Source: JABDAD01 sp964409695 (lineage in GTDB: Bacteria; Pseudomonadota; Alphaproteobacteria; Rickettsiales; Rickettsiaceae). Taken from it: a stretch of 42,307 nucleotides of DNA. This document shows, piece after piece, positions 16,733 through 26,022 of this stretch. The stretch lies in NCBI GenBank assembly GCA_964409695.1, contig CAYPDX010000006.1, positions 1 through 42,307 of the forward strand. The letters are read 5' to 3'. The notes under the pieces are model-generated. The model made no database searches. It saw only the letters and a program-made list of their open reading frames with translations, and was not told where the DNA came from. Both the position numbers and the translations under genes were made by a program. Numbering within the stretch: the first letter of the stretch is position 1; every line of letters begins with the position of its first letter.

Positions 16733-18604
16733 CTAGTCTTTTTTCTTAGGTGCGGCTTTTTTAGGTTTTGCTTCTTTTGGTTCAGCGCTATCAACCTCTT
16801 TTGTCTTTTTACCAGCTAAAAGAACTCTAATCTGTTCACCAGATAAAGTTTCTTTTTCAATTAAAGTCTTTGCAAGCAAATGAAGCTCGTCGAGATGCTT
16901 TGTAAGGAGCTTTCTAGCTGTATTGTACCCATCATCTACAAGTTTCTTGATTTCTGAATCAATCATATCTGCTGTATGTTCTGATCTCATTGTTGAAGGG
17001 CTTCTACCTCCAAAAGCATATACGTCCTCACTCCCACCATGGTAGATGGGGCCAACCTTATCGCTTAGACCCCACTCTGTCACCATAGCTCTTGCCATTT
17101 GTGTAGCCATTTTAATATCAGATGAAGCACCGGAGGTAACATTTTCATAGCCGAAAATAAGTTCCTCTGCAACTCTACCAGCCATTGCAACTGCTATATC
17201 TGCTTTCATTTTTTCGCGCTTTATTGAGAAGCGATCATCTGTTGGTAATCTCATGACCATACCAAGAGCTCTGCCTCTCGGTATTATGGTTGCTTTATGA
17301 ATAGGGTCGGAAGCTTCCATATGTATGCCAACGATTGCATGCCCACCTTCATGATATGCTGTTAGTTCTTTCTGGGCTTGAGTTATTACCATAGAAGTTC
17401 TCTCAACTCCCATGAGTACTTTATCTTTTGCATCTTCAAGATCAGACATTTCTACTAAACGTTTTTGTCTACGAGCCGCAAGCAGTGCTGCTTCGTTAAC
17501 TAGATTTGCAAGTTCTGCGCCTGAAAAACCAGGTGTTCCTCTTGCGATAATTTTAGTATCAATTTTTTCGTCAAACTTCACTTTACGTAGATGAACTTTT
17601 AAGATTTGATCACGCCCTTCCATATCTGGGTTGCTTACCGTTATTTGTCTGTCAAAACGACCTGGGCGTAAAAGCGCTGAATCAAGAACGTCTGGTCTAT
17701 TGGTTGCTGCAATAATCACAACGCCTTCATTAGACTCGAAACCATCCATTTCAACAAGGAGCTGATTTAATGTTTGCTCTCTTTCGTCATTACCACCACC
17801 CATTCCGACACCTCTATTACGTCCTACTGCATCTATTTCATCAATAAAAATTATGCATGGTGCGTTGCGCTTTCCTTGTTCGAACATATCTCTAACACGG
17901 CTTGCTCCAACTCCAACAAACATTTCAACAAAATCTGATCCAGATATACTAAAGAATGGAACATTAGCCTCACCTGCTATTGCTTTGGCTAGTAAAGTTT
18001 TACCAGTTCCTGGTGGGCCAATAAGTAGACAGCCTTTTGGGATTTTTCCACCTAATCTATGGAATTTACCTGGGTCTCTAAGAAAATCAACTATTTCAGA
18101 TAATTCATCTTTAGCTTCATTAATACCAGCTACGTCTTTAAAAGTAACTTTTGGGCCTTTATCGCTGAGGAGTTTAGCTTTTGATTTTCCAAAGCCCATT
18201 GCCTTTCCAGCTCCTCCACCCATTTGGCGCATAAAAAATACCCAAATTCCAATAAAAAGTAACATTGGAAACCATGAAAGTAATAAGCCTACTATAGAAT
18301 TCATTTTAGAATCAGGAGGCATAACTTCGATATTCGTTCCTGATGCATAAAGCTTTGCGAATAGGTCTGGATATTCAATAATCATTGTTGTAAAAGCAGT
18401 TCCATCATTTAGGTGACCTTCAATATTTCTTCCGTAAATTTTTATGGAGCCTACCTGTTTTTCTTCAACCTTAGTAATAAAGTCAGAGAATGATATTTGT
18501 TTTTTTGAATGGCCGAAACCATCACCTTGGAATAAATTAAAAATGGCTATAAGAGCAATAAATAGGCCACACCAGATAAATATATTACGAGTTTTATTAT
18601 TCAT
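16733..18604 (-). CDS. ftsH: FtsH, membrane-bound ATP-dependent zinc protease
   Basis: FtsH degrades misassembled membrane proteins and regulatory proteins. Two membrane segments (about residues 7-24 and 105-123) flank a small periplasmic domain. The AAA domain has Walker A GPPGTGKT (about 193-200), Walker B CIIFIDEIDAVG and the second region of homology RPDVLDSALLRPGRFDRQI. The zinc-protease site is HEGGH (HExxH), with the third ligand region SGASSDIKMATQMAR. The tail is Lys/Ala/Pro-rich. Its 623 residues are typical. It starts five bases after tilS, the usual alphaproteobacterial tilS-ftsH pairing. Confidence 0.97.
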   Translation of the reverse strand: MNNKTRNIFIWCGLFIALIAIFNLFQGDGFGHSKKQISFSDFITKVEEKQVGSIKIYGRNIEGHLNDGTAFTTMIIEYPDLFAKLYASGTNIEVMPPDSKMNSIVGLLLSWFPMLLFIGIWVFFMRQMGGGAGKAMGFGKSKAKLLSDKGPKVTFKDVAGINEAKDELSEIVDFLRDPGKFHRLGGKIPKGCLLIGPPGTGKTLLAKAIAGEANVPFFSISGSDFVEMFVGVGASRVRDMFEQGKRNAPCIIFIDEIDAVGRNRGVGMGGGNDEREQTLNQLLVEMDGFESNEGVVIIAATNRPDVLDSALLRPGRFDRQITVSNPDMEGRDQILKVHLRKVKFDEKIDTKIIARGTPGFSGAELANLVNEAALLAARRQKRLVEMSDLEDAKDKVLMGVERTSMVITQAQKELTAYHEGGHAIVGIHMEASDPIHKATIIPRGRALGMVMRLPTDDRFSIKREKMKADIAVAMAGRVAEELIFGYENVTSGASSDIKMATQMARAMVTEWGLSDKVGPIYHGGSEDVYAFGGRSPSTMRSEHTADMIDSEIKKLVDDGYNTARKLLTKHLDELHLLAKTLIEKETLSGEQIRVLLAGKKTKEVDSAEPKEAKPKKAAPKKKD

Positions 18605-18609
18605 ACAAA

Positions 18610-19875
18610 CTATTTTATTAAATTAATCATTCTATCGCGGTTCTTGAAACTAGAATCATAGTAAGATATATGGGGAATTGCTACTATTTTTTCAAGGAGC
18701 TCGATACAAGGAAGTGTAAGTAATATCTTTATTTTGATCCTTCTAGGCAGAGCTTGGTCGAAATTTAGCAAATTTGTATTAGCTTTTAAGATTTTAGAAA
18801 GTTTGATATTATCAATAAAAGTAATTTTGTAATCAGCAATTGTAGAAGCGACAATAAATCTATTATCCCAGATAGTATTTTCTTCCATGGCAATTGTTAT
18901 TGGTGAGGTTCTACCAAATTCACGGGTAATTATGCATAAATCACCATCAAATAAAAATTCGCAGCCTCCTAGAGTCGTTGATTTTGAAGTTTGTATAGAG
19001 TTATCAACTTCAATAATTGAACTAAGTCTAATATCTTGTGATTGCTTTCCTATTTGTAGTATGAGTTTTCTTAAGACGGAAAATCTAATTTCCTCAGCTT
19101 CAATCGAGAAGGAGCTAATATTAAATTTTGCATAACCAAGTTCGCTAATATTGGCATGTGTTTTAATAAATGAATCTGATAAATGATCGAGTGAGCCTGC
19201 GGCTCTTTCTATATTCGTAAGTGAAGTTATTACACGCTTTTGATCGGAAATCTCTAAAAATGTTTCAGATAGATTCCTAAGTTTATTTCTTAAGTATTTT
19301 GTCTCTTTATTGCTCGAATCTTCCCACCAAGGAATATTGTTTGAAACTAAATATTTTTTTAAATCCTCTTTTGTGTATTCGAGGAGAGGCCTTACAAATA
19401 ATATATCATTAATGGTGGAGAATTTTTTGATATTATAACTATAGATACCTGCCCCTTGTGAAATGCTAATTAAAATTTGTTCAATCTGGTCCCCTAAATG
19501 ATGTCCAGTTAGGATTACGCTCAAATTATTGTTTTTTGCAAAATCTGATAGAAGTTTATATCGTGCATTTCTTGCTTTTTCTTGAATGGAACTGGAGATT
19601 TCTTCATGTTCCCATTTGAGTGTTTGATGAAAGATATTATGTTTTTTGCAAAATTCAGATATTTCTAGAGTTTCATGCGAAGATTCTGGTCTTAGATCGT
19701 GATCTATTGTGATGGCAGAAATTTCAATCTGAATTCCAGACTTTGCTTTCCATTCTTTTAATAACATAAGAAGAGCCATTGAATCAATGCCTCCAGAAAG
19801 AGAGACAGCAATTTTATTCGGGCAATTCAAAATATCGTAAGTAGAATTGAAGTCTGCTATGAATTTTTTGATCAT
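18610..19875 (-). CDS. tilS: TilS, tRNA(Ile)-lysidine synthetase
   Basis: TilS converts C34 of tRNA-Ile(CAU) to lysidine so that it reads AUA. This is essential in an AT-rich genome with many AUA codons. The N-type ATP pyrophosphatase loop SGGIDSM is at about residues 27-33. TIDHDLRPES, HHLGDQIEQ (HHxDDQxET in most relatives) and the WWEDSSN/RNKLR block follow. The C-terminal domain is divergent, as is usual for TilS. The length of 421 residues is normal. It lies directly upstream of ftsH, and upstream of it are E5 and carD on the same strand. Confidence 0.94.
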   Translation of the reverse strand: MIKKFIADFNSTYDILNCPNKIAVSLSGGIDSMALLMLLKEWKAKSGIQIEISAITIDHDLRPESSHETLEISEFCKKHNIFHQTLKWEHEEISSSIQEKARNARYKLLSDFAKNNNLSVILTGHHLGDQIEQILISISQGAGIYSYNIKKFSTINDILFVRPLLEYTKEDLKKYLVSNNIPWWEDSSNKETKYLRNKLRNLSETFLEISDQKRVITSLTNIERAAGSLDHLSDSFIKTHANISELGYAKFNISSFSIEAEEIRFSVLRKLILQIGKQSQDIRLSSIIEVDNSIQTSKSTTLGGCEFLFDGDLCIITREFGRTSPITIAMEENTIWDNRFIVASTIADYKITFIDNIKLSKILKANTNLLNFDQALPRRIKIKILLTLPCIELLEKIVAIPHISYYDSSFKNRDRMINLIK

Positions 19876-19901
19876 TTAAACCGATGTACAAATAGAGAGC
19901 T

Positions 19902-19976
19902 GTAGCCTGTCATTGCAAAGGATCGTAGCGTATTCTATATACGTGAGCACCGGAGACGAGTTCCAACGACGAAATT
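19902..19976 (-). repeat. Family E palindrome, copy E5 (minus-strand member)
   Basis: Read on the minus strand just after the carD stop, GTGCTCACGTATATAGAATA continues into CGCTACGATCC. The apex is CAC-G-TA, loop TATAGAA, TA-C-G, with the variable pair G-C. The outer arms pair imperfectly (TCGTCGTTGGAA with TGTCATTGCAAA when both are read in one direction). GTCTCCGGTGCTCAC resembles GTCTCAGATGTGCTCAC of E4. It has the same orientation relative to its upstream gene as the plus-strand copies have to theirs. Confidence 0.7.
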
Positions 19977-19979
19977 ACT

Positions 19980-20483
19980 TTAAGCAGCGATTCTTTCTTT
20001 TAGAGTATCAAGAAGCTTTATCACTGCATCTTCTTTATTTATACTTTCAAGAATTGCAATTTCGCTTGCCAGTCTATTTAATGCCGATTCATAGATTGTG
20101 CGCTCGCTGTAAGAACGATCTGCATCTACATTTCTATATAAGTCTCTAACTACTTCTGCAACTGAGACAACATTTCCAGAATTAATTTTTGTTTCATATT
20201 CTTGAGCTCTTCTGCTCCACATTCTATTCCCTTGTTTTGCCTTTCCTCTGAGAGTAGAATAAATTTTATCCACTTCGCCTTTGTCGACAATGGATCTAAG
20301 TCCTGAGGAAGAAGCTCTTCCTACTGGCACTCTAAGTGTCATTTTATCTTGGAGGAAGGAAATTACGTAGACTTTTAGTTCAAAACCGCTAATTATTTCT
20401 ACTTCTTTCGCGATGACTTCACCAACGCCATGAGAAGGATAAACAACTTTTTCACCAACAACGAATTCTTCGACACTTGACAT
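19980..20483 (-). CDS. carD: CarD/CdnL-family transcriptional regulator
   Basis: CarD-family proteins bind the RNA polymerase beta subunit through an N-terminal Tudor-like domain and stabilise open complexes at rRNA and other promoters. The N-terminal domain is recognisable in VVGEKVVYPSHGVGEVIAKE, followed by a KMTLRVPVGRASSSGLRSI block. The C-terminal helical domain contains the conserved WSRRAQEYETKINSG and SERTIYESALNRLA. At 167 residues it is full length. A GGAG lies ahead of the ATG, and an extended -10 promoter (TGCTATAAT) about 35-45 bases upstream. It is divergent from mnmA and followed by E5. Confidence 0.93.
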   Translation of the reverse strand: MSSVEEFVVGEKVVYPSHGVGEVIAKEVEIISGFELKVYVISFLQDKMTLRVPVGRASSSGLRSIVDKGEVDKIYSTLRGKAKQGNRMWSRRAQEYETKINSGNVVSVAEVVRDLYRNVDADRSYSERTIYESALNRLASEIAILESINKEDAVIKLLDTLKERIAA

Positions 20484-20519
20484 AGCCTAACTCCGTAAAT
20501 TACATTTTTTTGCTCGTGT

Positions 20520-20548
20520 ATTATAGCAGAAAAAAGCGCATATTAGAA
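20520..20548 (-). promoter_or_regulatory. Predicted extended -10 promoter of carD
   Basis: On the minus strand TGC precedes a consensus TATAAT, with a weak -35 (TTCTAA) 17 bases upstream. The expected start point is about 30 bases before the carD ATG. Confidence 0.5.
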
Positions 20549-20585
20549 CTATATTTTTCAGAAAAATTAACAAGGTCCGCAAAGC

Positions 20586-20614
20586 TTGATTTACTAAGGA
20601 AAATAAATTACAAT
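20586..20614 (+). promoter_or_regulatory. Predicted sigma70 promoter of mnmA
   Basis: TTGATT, a 17-base spacer and TACAAT form a good -35/-10 pair. This predicts a 5' leader of about 55 bases before the mnmA ATG. It sits in the 192-base divergent gap between carD and mnmA, which holds no gene. Confidence 0.5.
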
Positions 20615-20675
20615 TAACTTAAATCTTGTAGCTCACCAATGTTTATTATAAAAAATTCAATAATTATGATGTTGT

Positions 20676-21788
20676 ATGTTTAATTTTATTACTCAAAAAG
20701 ATCCAAAAGATGTAAAGGTTGTTGTTGCTATGTCTGGAGGTGTAGATAGTTCGGTCGTGGCGGCAAAACTTCATACTCTTGGTTATAATGTTATAGGTGT
20801 TACTTTGCAACTCTATGATCAAGGAGCAGCGCTCGCTAAGCAAAAAGCTTGTTGCGCTGGGCAAGATATTTACGATGCAAAAAATATAGCAAATAAATTT
20901 GGATTCCCACATTACGTATTAGATTACGAAAGTAGATTTAAAGATGCAGTTATTGAAGAATTCGCTGATAGTTATTTGAGAGGGGAAACTCCCTTACCAT
21001 GCGTTAGGTGTAATCAATCTGTTAAATTTAAAGATTTATTGAAGATGGCAAGAGATTTAGGAGCGGATGCGCTTGCTACTGGTCACTATGTGCAAAGACT
21101 AGATAGTAACGGACAGGCTGAACTTCATAGGGCTATCGATCATAATAAAGATCAAAGTTATTTTTTATTTGCTACAACTCAAGATCAGCTTGAATTCTTG
21201 CATTTTCCGCTAGGGGGGATGACAAAGCGGGAAACCAGGGGATTGGCTATGGAACTTGGGTTAGAAGTTGCTGATAAACCTGATAGTCAGGATATTTGTT
21301 TTGTACCTGATGGAGATTACGCTGGAATTATCAAGAAAATTAGACCTGAAGCTCTGAAAAAAGGAAAAATAATCCATGTTGACGGATTTATCCTTGGTGA
21401 GCATGATGGTATAATAAATTTTACTATTGGTCAAAGAAAAGGAATGGGTATAGCTTATGCTACTCCTTTATATGTTGTAAAAATTGATGCGGTAGAGAAT
21501 ATTGTATATGTTGGAGCGGAGTCAGATTTATACTGTACAGAATTTTTCGTGAAGGATTTTAATTGGCTTGGCGATCACCCAATTTCTAACGAAGGAATAG
21601 AAGTTGAGGTAAAGGTTAGGTCGACTCACAAAGGGTCAAGTGCCAAAATATATATGCTTGACGATAATATTATTTGTGTTAAAATACCAGGAGGTGAAAA
21701 GTCTGTCACCCCTGGACAAGCCTGTGTTTTTTATCAAGGTTCTAGAGTCCTAGGTGGTGGATGGATCCTAAGTAACAAGGACAGGTGA
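20676..21788 (+). CDS. mnmA: MnmA, tRNA-specific 2-thiouridylase
   Basis: MnmA thiolates U34 at position 2 in tRNA-Lys, -Glu and -Gln. The PP-loop is SGGVDSS at about residues 20-26. The catalytic cysteine pair is visible: PCVRCN (about 108-113) and DICFVPDGDY (about 205-214), and TGHYVQR lies between them. The central beta domain includes NFTIGQRKGMGIA and the C-terminal barrel ends GQACVFYQGSRVLGGGWI. Its 370 residues are normal. No clear Shine-Dalgarno site is seen. A 54-codon open frame begins inside its stop codon (TGATG). Confidence 0.96.
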   Translation: MFNFITQKDPKDVKVVVAMSGGVDSSVVAAKLHTLGYNVIGVTLQLYDQGAALAKQKACCAGQDIYDAKNIANKFGFPHYVLDYESRFKDAVIEEFADSYLRGETPLPCVRCNQSVKFKDLLKMARDLGADALATGHYVQRLDSNGQAELHRAIDHNKDQSYFLFATTQDQLEFLHFPLGGMTKRETRGLAMELGLEVADKPDSQDICFVPDGDYAGIIKKIRPEALKKGKIIHVDGFILGEHDGIINFTIGQRKGMGIAYATPLYVVKIDAVENIVYVGAESDLYCTEFFVKDFNWLGDHPISNEGIEVEVKVRSTHKGSSAKIYMLDDNIICVKIPGGEKSVTPGQACVFYQGSRVLGGGWILSNKDR

Positions 21789-21952
21789 TGAATATCTTTG
21801 CAAGAACATTTAATTCAGTTGAAGCTTTCAGAGCCATAGCTGCTGCTTGCACGAAATTTCAATTCACTTCGCTTTCTATGCAAACTTGCGCTATGTATGG
21901 TACTGCCCTTTGGGGGCATAAACATAATATCTCAAAGCAGCATGGCTGCTGA
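21788..21952 (+). CDS. Small ORF of 54 codons overlapping the mnmA stop; doubtful
   Basis: The ATG shares a base with the mnmA TGA, which would allow re-initiation. The product starts MNIFARTFNSVEAFRAIAAA and contains three cysteines. I recognise no family. The DNA contains an inverted repeat (CATAGC...TTGCA / TGCAA...GCTATG) and a GCAGC-ATG-GCTGC hairpin, so it could equally be a degenerate palindromic repeat that happens to be open. Nothing else is seen in 21953-22001 apart from a GGGA Shine-Dalgarno for the next gene. Confidence 0.3.
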   Translation: MNIFARTFNSVEAFRAIAAACTKFQFTSLSMQTCAMYGTALWGHKHNISKQHGC

Positions 21953-22001
21953 CATTCAAAAAACCACATAAATTTAAAAATGAACAATTAATGGGAAATA
22001 T

Positions 22002-23393
22002 ATGAGTTTCTTCAATAAAAAAACATTCGATTCAGTCAAGGAAAGTTCAGGTGATAGTGGACTTGCTAAGACTTTAACAGCTTTTGATTTAATATTATTT
22101 GGACTTGGTGCAATAATTGGTACCGGAGTTTTTGTATTCACCGGACTTGTTGCAGCTAAACATTCTGGTCCGGCTGTAACACTTTCGTACGGTATAGCTG
22201 GGCTTACATGCGTTTTTGTAGCTCTTGCTTATACGGAGCTTGCAGCAATGCTTCCAACTTCAGGAAGTGTATATACATATACTTATGTTGCATTTGGTGA
22301 AATGTTTGCATGGTTAATGGGAAGCGTACTTGTTCTAGAACTTTGTTTTGCAGCCGCAGCAGTTTCTGCTGGTTGGTCTGCATATGTTCAGGGCATGTTT
22401 GAATCTGGAGGTATGCATTTACCATATTATCTTGCTAATGTGAGTGCTAAAGGTGGTTTAATAAACCTTCCTGCTATCTTAATTACTTTAATAGTTGGTG
22501 CTATCCTGTATCAAGGGACAAGAGACAGTAAAAGATTAAATGCAATACTTGTGTTTATTAAAATGGCTGCAGTTAGCGCATTTATTATAGCTGCTGCCCC
22601 TCATTTTGATATTAATCACTGGGAAAATTATATGCCATACGGGTTTGATGATGTGCTCATTGGGTCATCAATCTTATTCTTTGCTTTTACTGGATTTGGT
22701 TCTCTTGCTGCTTGCGCCGAAGAATGTAAAAATCCAAAAAAGGATTTAATGGTAGGGATTATTGGGTCGCTTGTTCTTTCGACCATTGTATATGTTGTTA
22801 TGGGCGGTTTAGTTACTGGTATTGTTCCCTTCACCGAATTAAACAATGCTCAGCCTCTTGCAAAAGCTCTAGCTCTTAACGGTAGTAATGTTGGTTCTTT
22901 TATAGTGGCAACTGGCGCTATTTGTGGTATGACGACTGTAATTATGATGAATATATATGCTCAGTCTCGTATATTTTATGTAATGGCAAGAGATGGGTTA
23001 CTTCCAAAAACATTCTCTAAAATTCACCCAAAACATGATAGTCCACACGTTACGATTATGGTGTTTACAGTAATAACAGCAGTTTTAGCTGGCTTATTTC
23101 CATATGATGTTCTTGGACAGCTTTCTAGCATGGGTGCGCTACTTGATTATGTTGTAGTATCAATGATTGTAATGATATTTAGAGTGAAATATCCAGATGC
23201 TCCAAGATCTTTTAAGTGTCCTGCTTTATTTGTTGTAGCGCCTGTTGCTCTTGTAGCTTGTGTATATCTATTATCTAAACAAGTTATTGATAAAGATGGT
23301 GGGCTACTTCTAACAGGAAAATTATTAGGATTTTGGTTTATTGCAATGTTTTTATTATATCTTGTACGAAAACCATCAATAAAATCTACCTAA
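22002..23393 (+). CDS. APC-family amino-acid permease
   Basis: This is an inner-membrane amino-acid transporter of the APC superfamily, most like the cationic-amino-acid (CAT/YfnA) branch. About 12 membrane segments can be traced from LILFGLGAIIGTGVFVFTGL (about residues 30-49), whose GxGAIIGTGIF-type motif is the substrate-binding unwound region of TM1. Other typical blocks are YTELAAMLPTSGSVYTYTYV, FFAFTGFGSLAACAEECKNP and SRIFYVMARDGLLP. The length is 463 residues. It probably imports amino acids from a host cell; the exact substrate cannot be read from the sequence. A strong hairpin separates it from the next transporter gene. Confidence 0.9.
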   Translation: MSFFNKKTFDSVKESSGDSGLAKTLTAFDLILFGLGAIIGTGVFVFTGLVAAKHSGPAVTLSYGIAGLTCVFVALAYTELAAMLPTSGSVYTYTYVAFGEMFAWLMGSVLVLELCFAAAAVSAGWSAYVQGMFESGGMHLPYYLANVSAKGGLINLPAILITLIVGAILYQGTRDSKRLNAILVFIKMAAVSAFIIAAAPHFDINHWENYMPYGFDDVLIGSSILFFAFTGFGSLAACAEECKNPKKDLMVGIIGSLVLSTIVYVVMGGLVTGIVPFTELNNAQPLAKALALNGSNVGSFIVATGAICGMTTVIMMNIYAQSRIFYVMARDGLLPKTFSKIHPKHDSPHVTIMVFTVITAVLAGLFPYDVLGQLSSMGALLDYVVVSMIVMIFRVKYPDAPRSFKCPALFVVAPVALVACVYLLSKQVIDKDGGLLLTGKLLGFWFIAMFLLYLVRKPSIKST

Positions 23394-23411
23394 TTATAAT
23401 TGCTATTCTAG

Positions 23412-23450
23412 TCTCTGTAACAGATGCTGGAATGGCGTCTGTTATAGAGA
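23412..23450 (+). promoter_or_regulatory. Strong hairpin between two transporter genes
   Basis: TCTCTGTAACAGATGC and GCGTCTGTTATAGAGA form a 16-pair stem with a 7-base loop. The two positions that are not Watson-Crick are G-U/U-G in the plus-strand RNA, so it folds better as plus-strand RNA. No T-run follows, so it is more likely a processing or stability element, or an attenuator, than a simple terminator. Confidence 0.6.
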
Positions 23451-23473
23451 TGAAAATTTAAAATATTACATAA

Positions 23474-24787
23474 ATGAATGCAGTTGATTACTTCTTTTAT
23501 ATTCTTGCTGAGCTGGATAGTTTTTTTTGGAGCTATATAGGTTTTGTAATTATATGTCTCTCAGGGCTTTATCTTACATTTAAATCCAAAGGCGAACAAT
23601 TTAGAGTCTTGTTCAATATTAGAAAAACTATAAATATGTTGCTTGCTGACGCAGCTAAATCTAAAGAAGGATTACACCCATTTAAGTTATTTTTTGCTTC
23701 CGTTGGTGGTATGATCGGCGTTGGAAATATAGTCATGGTCGGGATAGCTGTTATGCTAGGCGGCCCTGGGACTATTTTCTGGATGTGGGTAGCGTCTTTC
23801 TGCGGTATGCTCATAAAATACTCAGAAATATATCTTGGTGTTAAACATAGAGTATCGGATGGTAAAGGTAGCTTTAACGGCGGCCCTATGTACTATCTTC
23901 AAGATGTTTTTAAGAGTAATTTTTGGGCAATATTATCTGCAATATTACTGTGCATTTATGGTGTTGAAGTGTTCCAATTTACAACTCTAGTTGATAGATT
24001 TGAAACAACATTTTCATTAAATCGTGATCTTATTGTATATTGTTTACTTGCGGCGACATTATATTCTGCTTCCGGCGGAATCAACAGGCTTGCAAATGTC
24101 TGTGTTGTGATGATGCCATTTTTCTTAATTGCATATTTAATAGCCTGTTCTTATATAATCCTTGTGAATGCAGATTTATTACCAGCGCTTATTATCCATA
24201 TTTTTAAATCTGCTTTTACAGGTCAAGCAGCAGTTGGCGGATTCGCCGCAAGTACAATGTTGCATGCAGCTTATCTTGGTACGTCAAAAGCAGTTTATTC
24301 TGGAGATATTGGCATTGGTTATGATTCTGTAGTACAGAGTGAAACTCGAGTTCTATGCCCAATAAATCAGGCTAGGCTTTCAATAATAGCATTATTTATG
24401 GATACGGTAATTTGTACATTCTCCAGCCTCACAATTGCAATAACAGGTGCCTGGCATAGAATGCAAGATTGTGAGCCTTCAGAAGTTATGGCTAGAATCT
24501 TTGGCGAATATTTTCCTTTTAGCGAATATTTCCTAACTACTGTATTATTTTTTGCAGGATTTACCACAGTTATTGCATTTTTTGTAGTCGGTACTAAGGC
24601 AGCAATGTTCTTATCTCCAAAATATGGTAAAATAACTTATCTTATATATGGCGCCACATCTTTTGTTTTCTTTGCGCATTTTACAGAAGAAAAAGTTGCT
24701 ATTATGATGAATGTTACAAGCGTATTCTTAGTTATACTAAACATAGTAGCTATAATCAAAATGAGAAAAGAGATAAAGTTTAAATGA
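23474..24787 (+). CDS. Sodium:alanine/glycine symporter (AgcS/SAF family)
   Basis: This is an inner-membrane Na+-coupled amino-acid symporter. Family signatures are GGMIGVGNIVMVGIAVMLGG (about residues 77-96), then PGTIFWMWVASFCGMLIKYSE, FNGGPMYYLQ and AYLGTSKAVYSGDIGIGYDS. About 10-11 hydrophobic segments are evident. The length is 437 residues, slightly shorter than many members (450-500). With the APC permease upstream it forms an amino-acid uptake pair, as expected of a metabolically dependent intracellular bacterium. Its TGA overlaps the hisS ATG (ATGA). Confidence 0.92.
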   Translation: MNAVDYFFYILAELDSFFWSYIGFVIICLSGLYLTFKSKGEQFRVLFNIRKTINMLLADAAKSKEGLHPFKLFFASVGGMIGVGNIVMVGIAVMLGGPGTIFWMWVASFCGMLIKYSEIYLGVKHRVSDGKGSFNGGPMYYLQDVFKSNFWAILSAILLCIYGVEVFQFTTLVDRFETTFSLNRDLIVYCLLAATLYSASGGINRLANVCVVMMPFFLIAYLIACSYIILVNADLLPALIIHIFKSAFTGQAAVGGFAASTMLHAAYLGTSKAVYSGDIGIGYDSVVQSETRVLCPINQARLSIIALFMDTVICTFSSLTIAITGAWHRMQDCEPSEVMARIFGEYFPFSEYFLTTVLFFAGFTTVIAFFVVGTKAAMFLSPKYGKITYLIYGATSFVFFAHFTEEKVAIMMNVTSVFLVILNIVAIIKMRKEIKFK

Positions 24788-26022
24788 TGAGAGCAGTTAG
24801 AGGTACTAAGGATTTAACTCCGAGTGATTATGCTATTTTTGAAAAAATAGTGAATGCTTCGCGTAAAATATCATTACGATATGGTTTTGAGAATTTTGCT
24901 ACTCCTATATTTGAATATACTGAAGTATTTGATAGAACGCTTGGTGAAACTTCAGATGTTGTAAATAAGGAAATGTACACATTTATTGATCGCGGTGGAG
25001 ACAGTGTAACATTACGTCCTGAATTTACTGCCGGGATTATGAGATCAGTTACGTGCGGGCTTACGCATAAGCTACCAATGCGTTTGTTTAGTTATGGCCC
25101 AATATTTAGACATGACAGGCCACAGGCTGGCCGTCAGAGACAATTTCATCAAATAAATTGCGAAATATTAGGAGAAGATTCATCCGAATCTGATGCTGAA
25201 ATTATAAAACTAGGGGCAGATATTTTACAGGATCTTGATTTATTAAAAGATTCAAAACTTCTTGTAAATTCTTTGGGCTGCACCATTTCAAGAGCTAATT
25301 TTCATATTGCTCTTAAGGAATATTTGCTAAAATATGAGGATGAATTATCTAATGATAGTAAATCTAGGCTCCATAAGAATCCCATGAGGATATTGGACTC
25401 TAAAAATGAAAACGATCAGAAAATTCTAGAATCTGCTCCATCAATAGCAAATTCTTATACTATAGAATCAAAAAAGCGTTTTGATGATGTTTTGAATATG
25501 CTCTCTTTATTTGGAGTAAAATTTGAAATTAATTTAAACCTTGTAAGAGGTCTTGATTATTATTGTCATACTGCCTTTGAATTTACAACAGATAAATTAG
25601 GAGCGCAATCAACTATAATTGGTGGTGGAAGATATGATGGGCTTGCTAAAATAATGAGTAAGCATGATTTTCCTGCCGTGGGATTTGCAGGAGGCATTGA
25701 GCGTATGATGCTTATGATTGCTGAAGAAAAATATTTAAATAGAACAATAGCTATACTTTCTGTTGGTGATGATTCCATTAGTGAGTCATATTTACTTGCT
25801 TCTAAGCTTAGAGATCATGGATTGCCAGTTATAGTTCACCAAAAAGGTAAGATAGGGAAAAGAATTGAAAAATCTGTATCATCTGGGGCTATTGTCGCTA
25901 TATTTATTGGCGAGAATGAAATAAAAACACAACGTTATAAGATAAAAAATCTTGAATTAGGGATTGAGGATGAGTTATCATTTGATGAAATCCTCAGTAA
26001 AGTTGGGCCATTATTCTTATGA
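24784..26022 (+). CDS. hisS: Histidyl-tRNA synthetase
   Basis: HisS is a class II aminoacyl-tRNA synthetase. It opens VRGTKDLTPSDY; motif 2 is YGPIFRHDRPQAGRQRQFHQ; the histidine-specific signatures are LVRGLDYY and IGGGRYDGL; motif 3 is GFAGGIERMML. The C-terminal anticodon-binding domain (about 320-412) follows. Its 412 residues are normal. Two adjacent ATGs are possible starts (24784 and 24787), and the first overlaps the agcS-like stop by four bases. Its own stop overlaps the next gene by four bases, so translation is probably coupled through the operon. Confidence 0.97.
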   Translation: MMRAVRGTKDLTPSDYAIFEKIVNASRKISLRYGFENFATPIFEYTEVFDRTLGETSDVVNKEMYTFIDRGGDSVTLRPEFTAGIMRSVTCGLTHKLPMRLFSYGPIFRHDRPQAGRQRQFHQINCEILGEDSSESDAEIIKLGADILQDLDLLKDSKLLVNSLGCTISRANFHIALKEYLLKYEDELSNDSKSRLHKNPMRILDSKNENDQKILESAPSIANSYTIESKKRFDDVLNMLSLFGVKFEINLNLVRGLDYYCHTAFEFTTDKLGAQSTIIGGGRYDGLAKIMSKHDFPAVGFAGGIERMMLMIAEEKYLNRTIAILSVGDDSISESYLLASKLRDHGLPVIVHQKGKIGKRIEKSVSSGAIVAIFIGENEIKTQRYKIKNLELGIEDELSFDEILSKVGPLFL

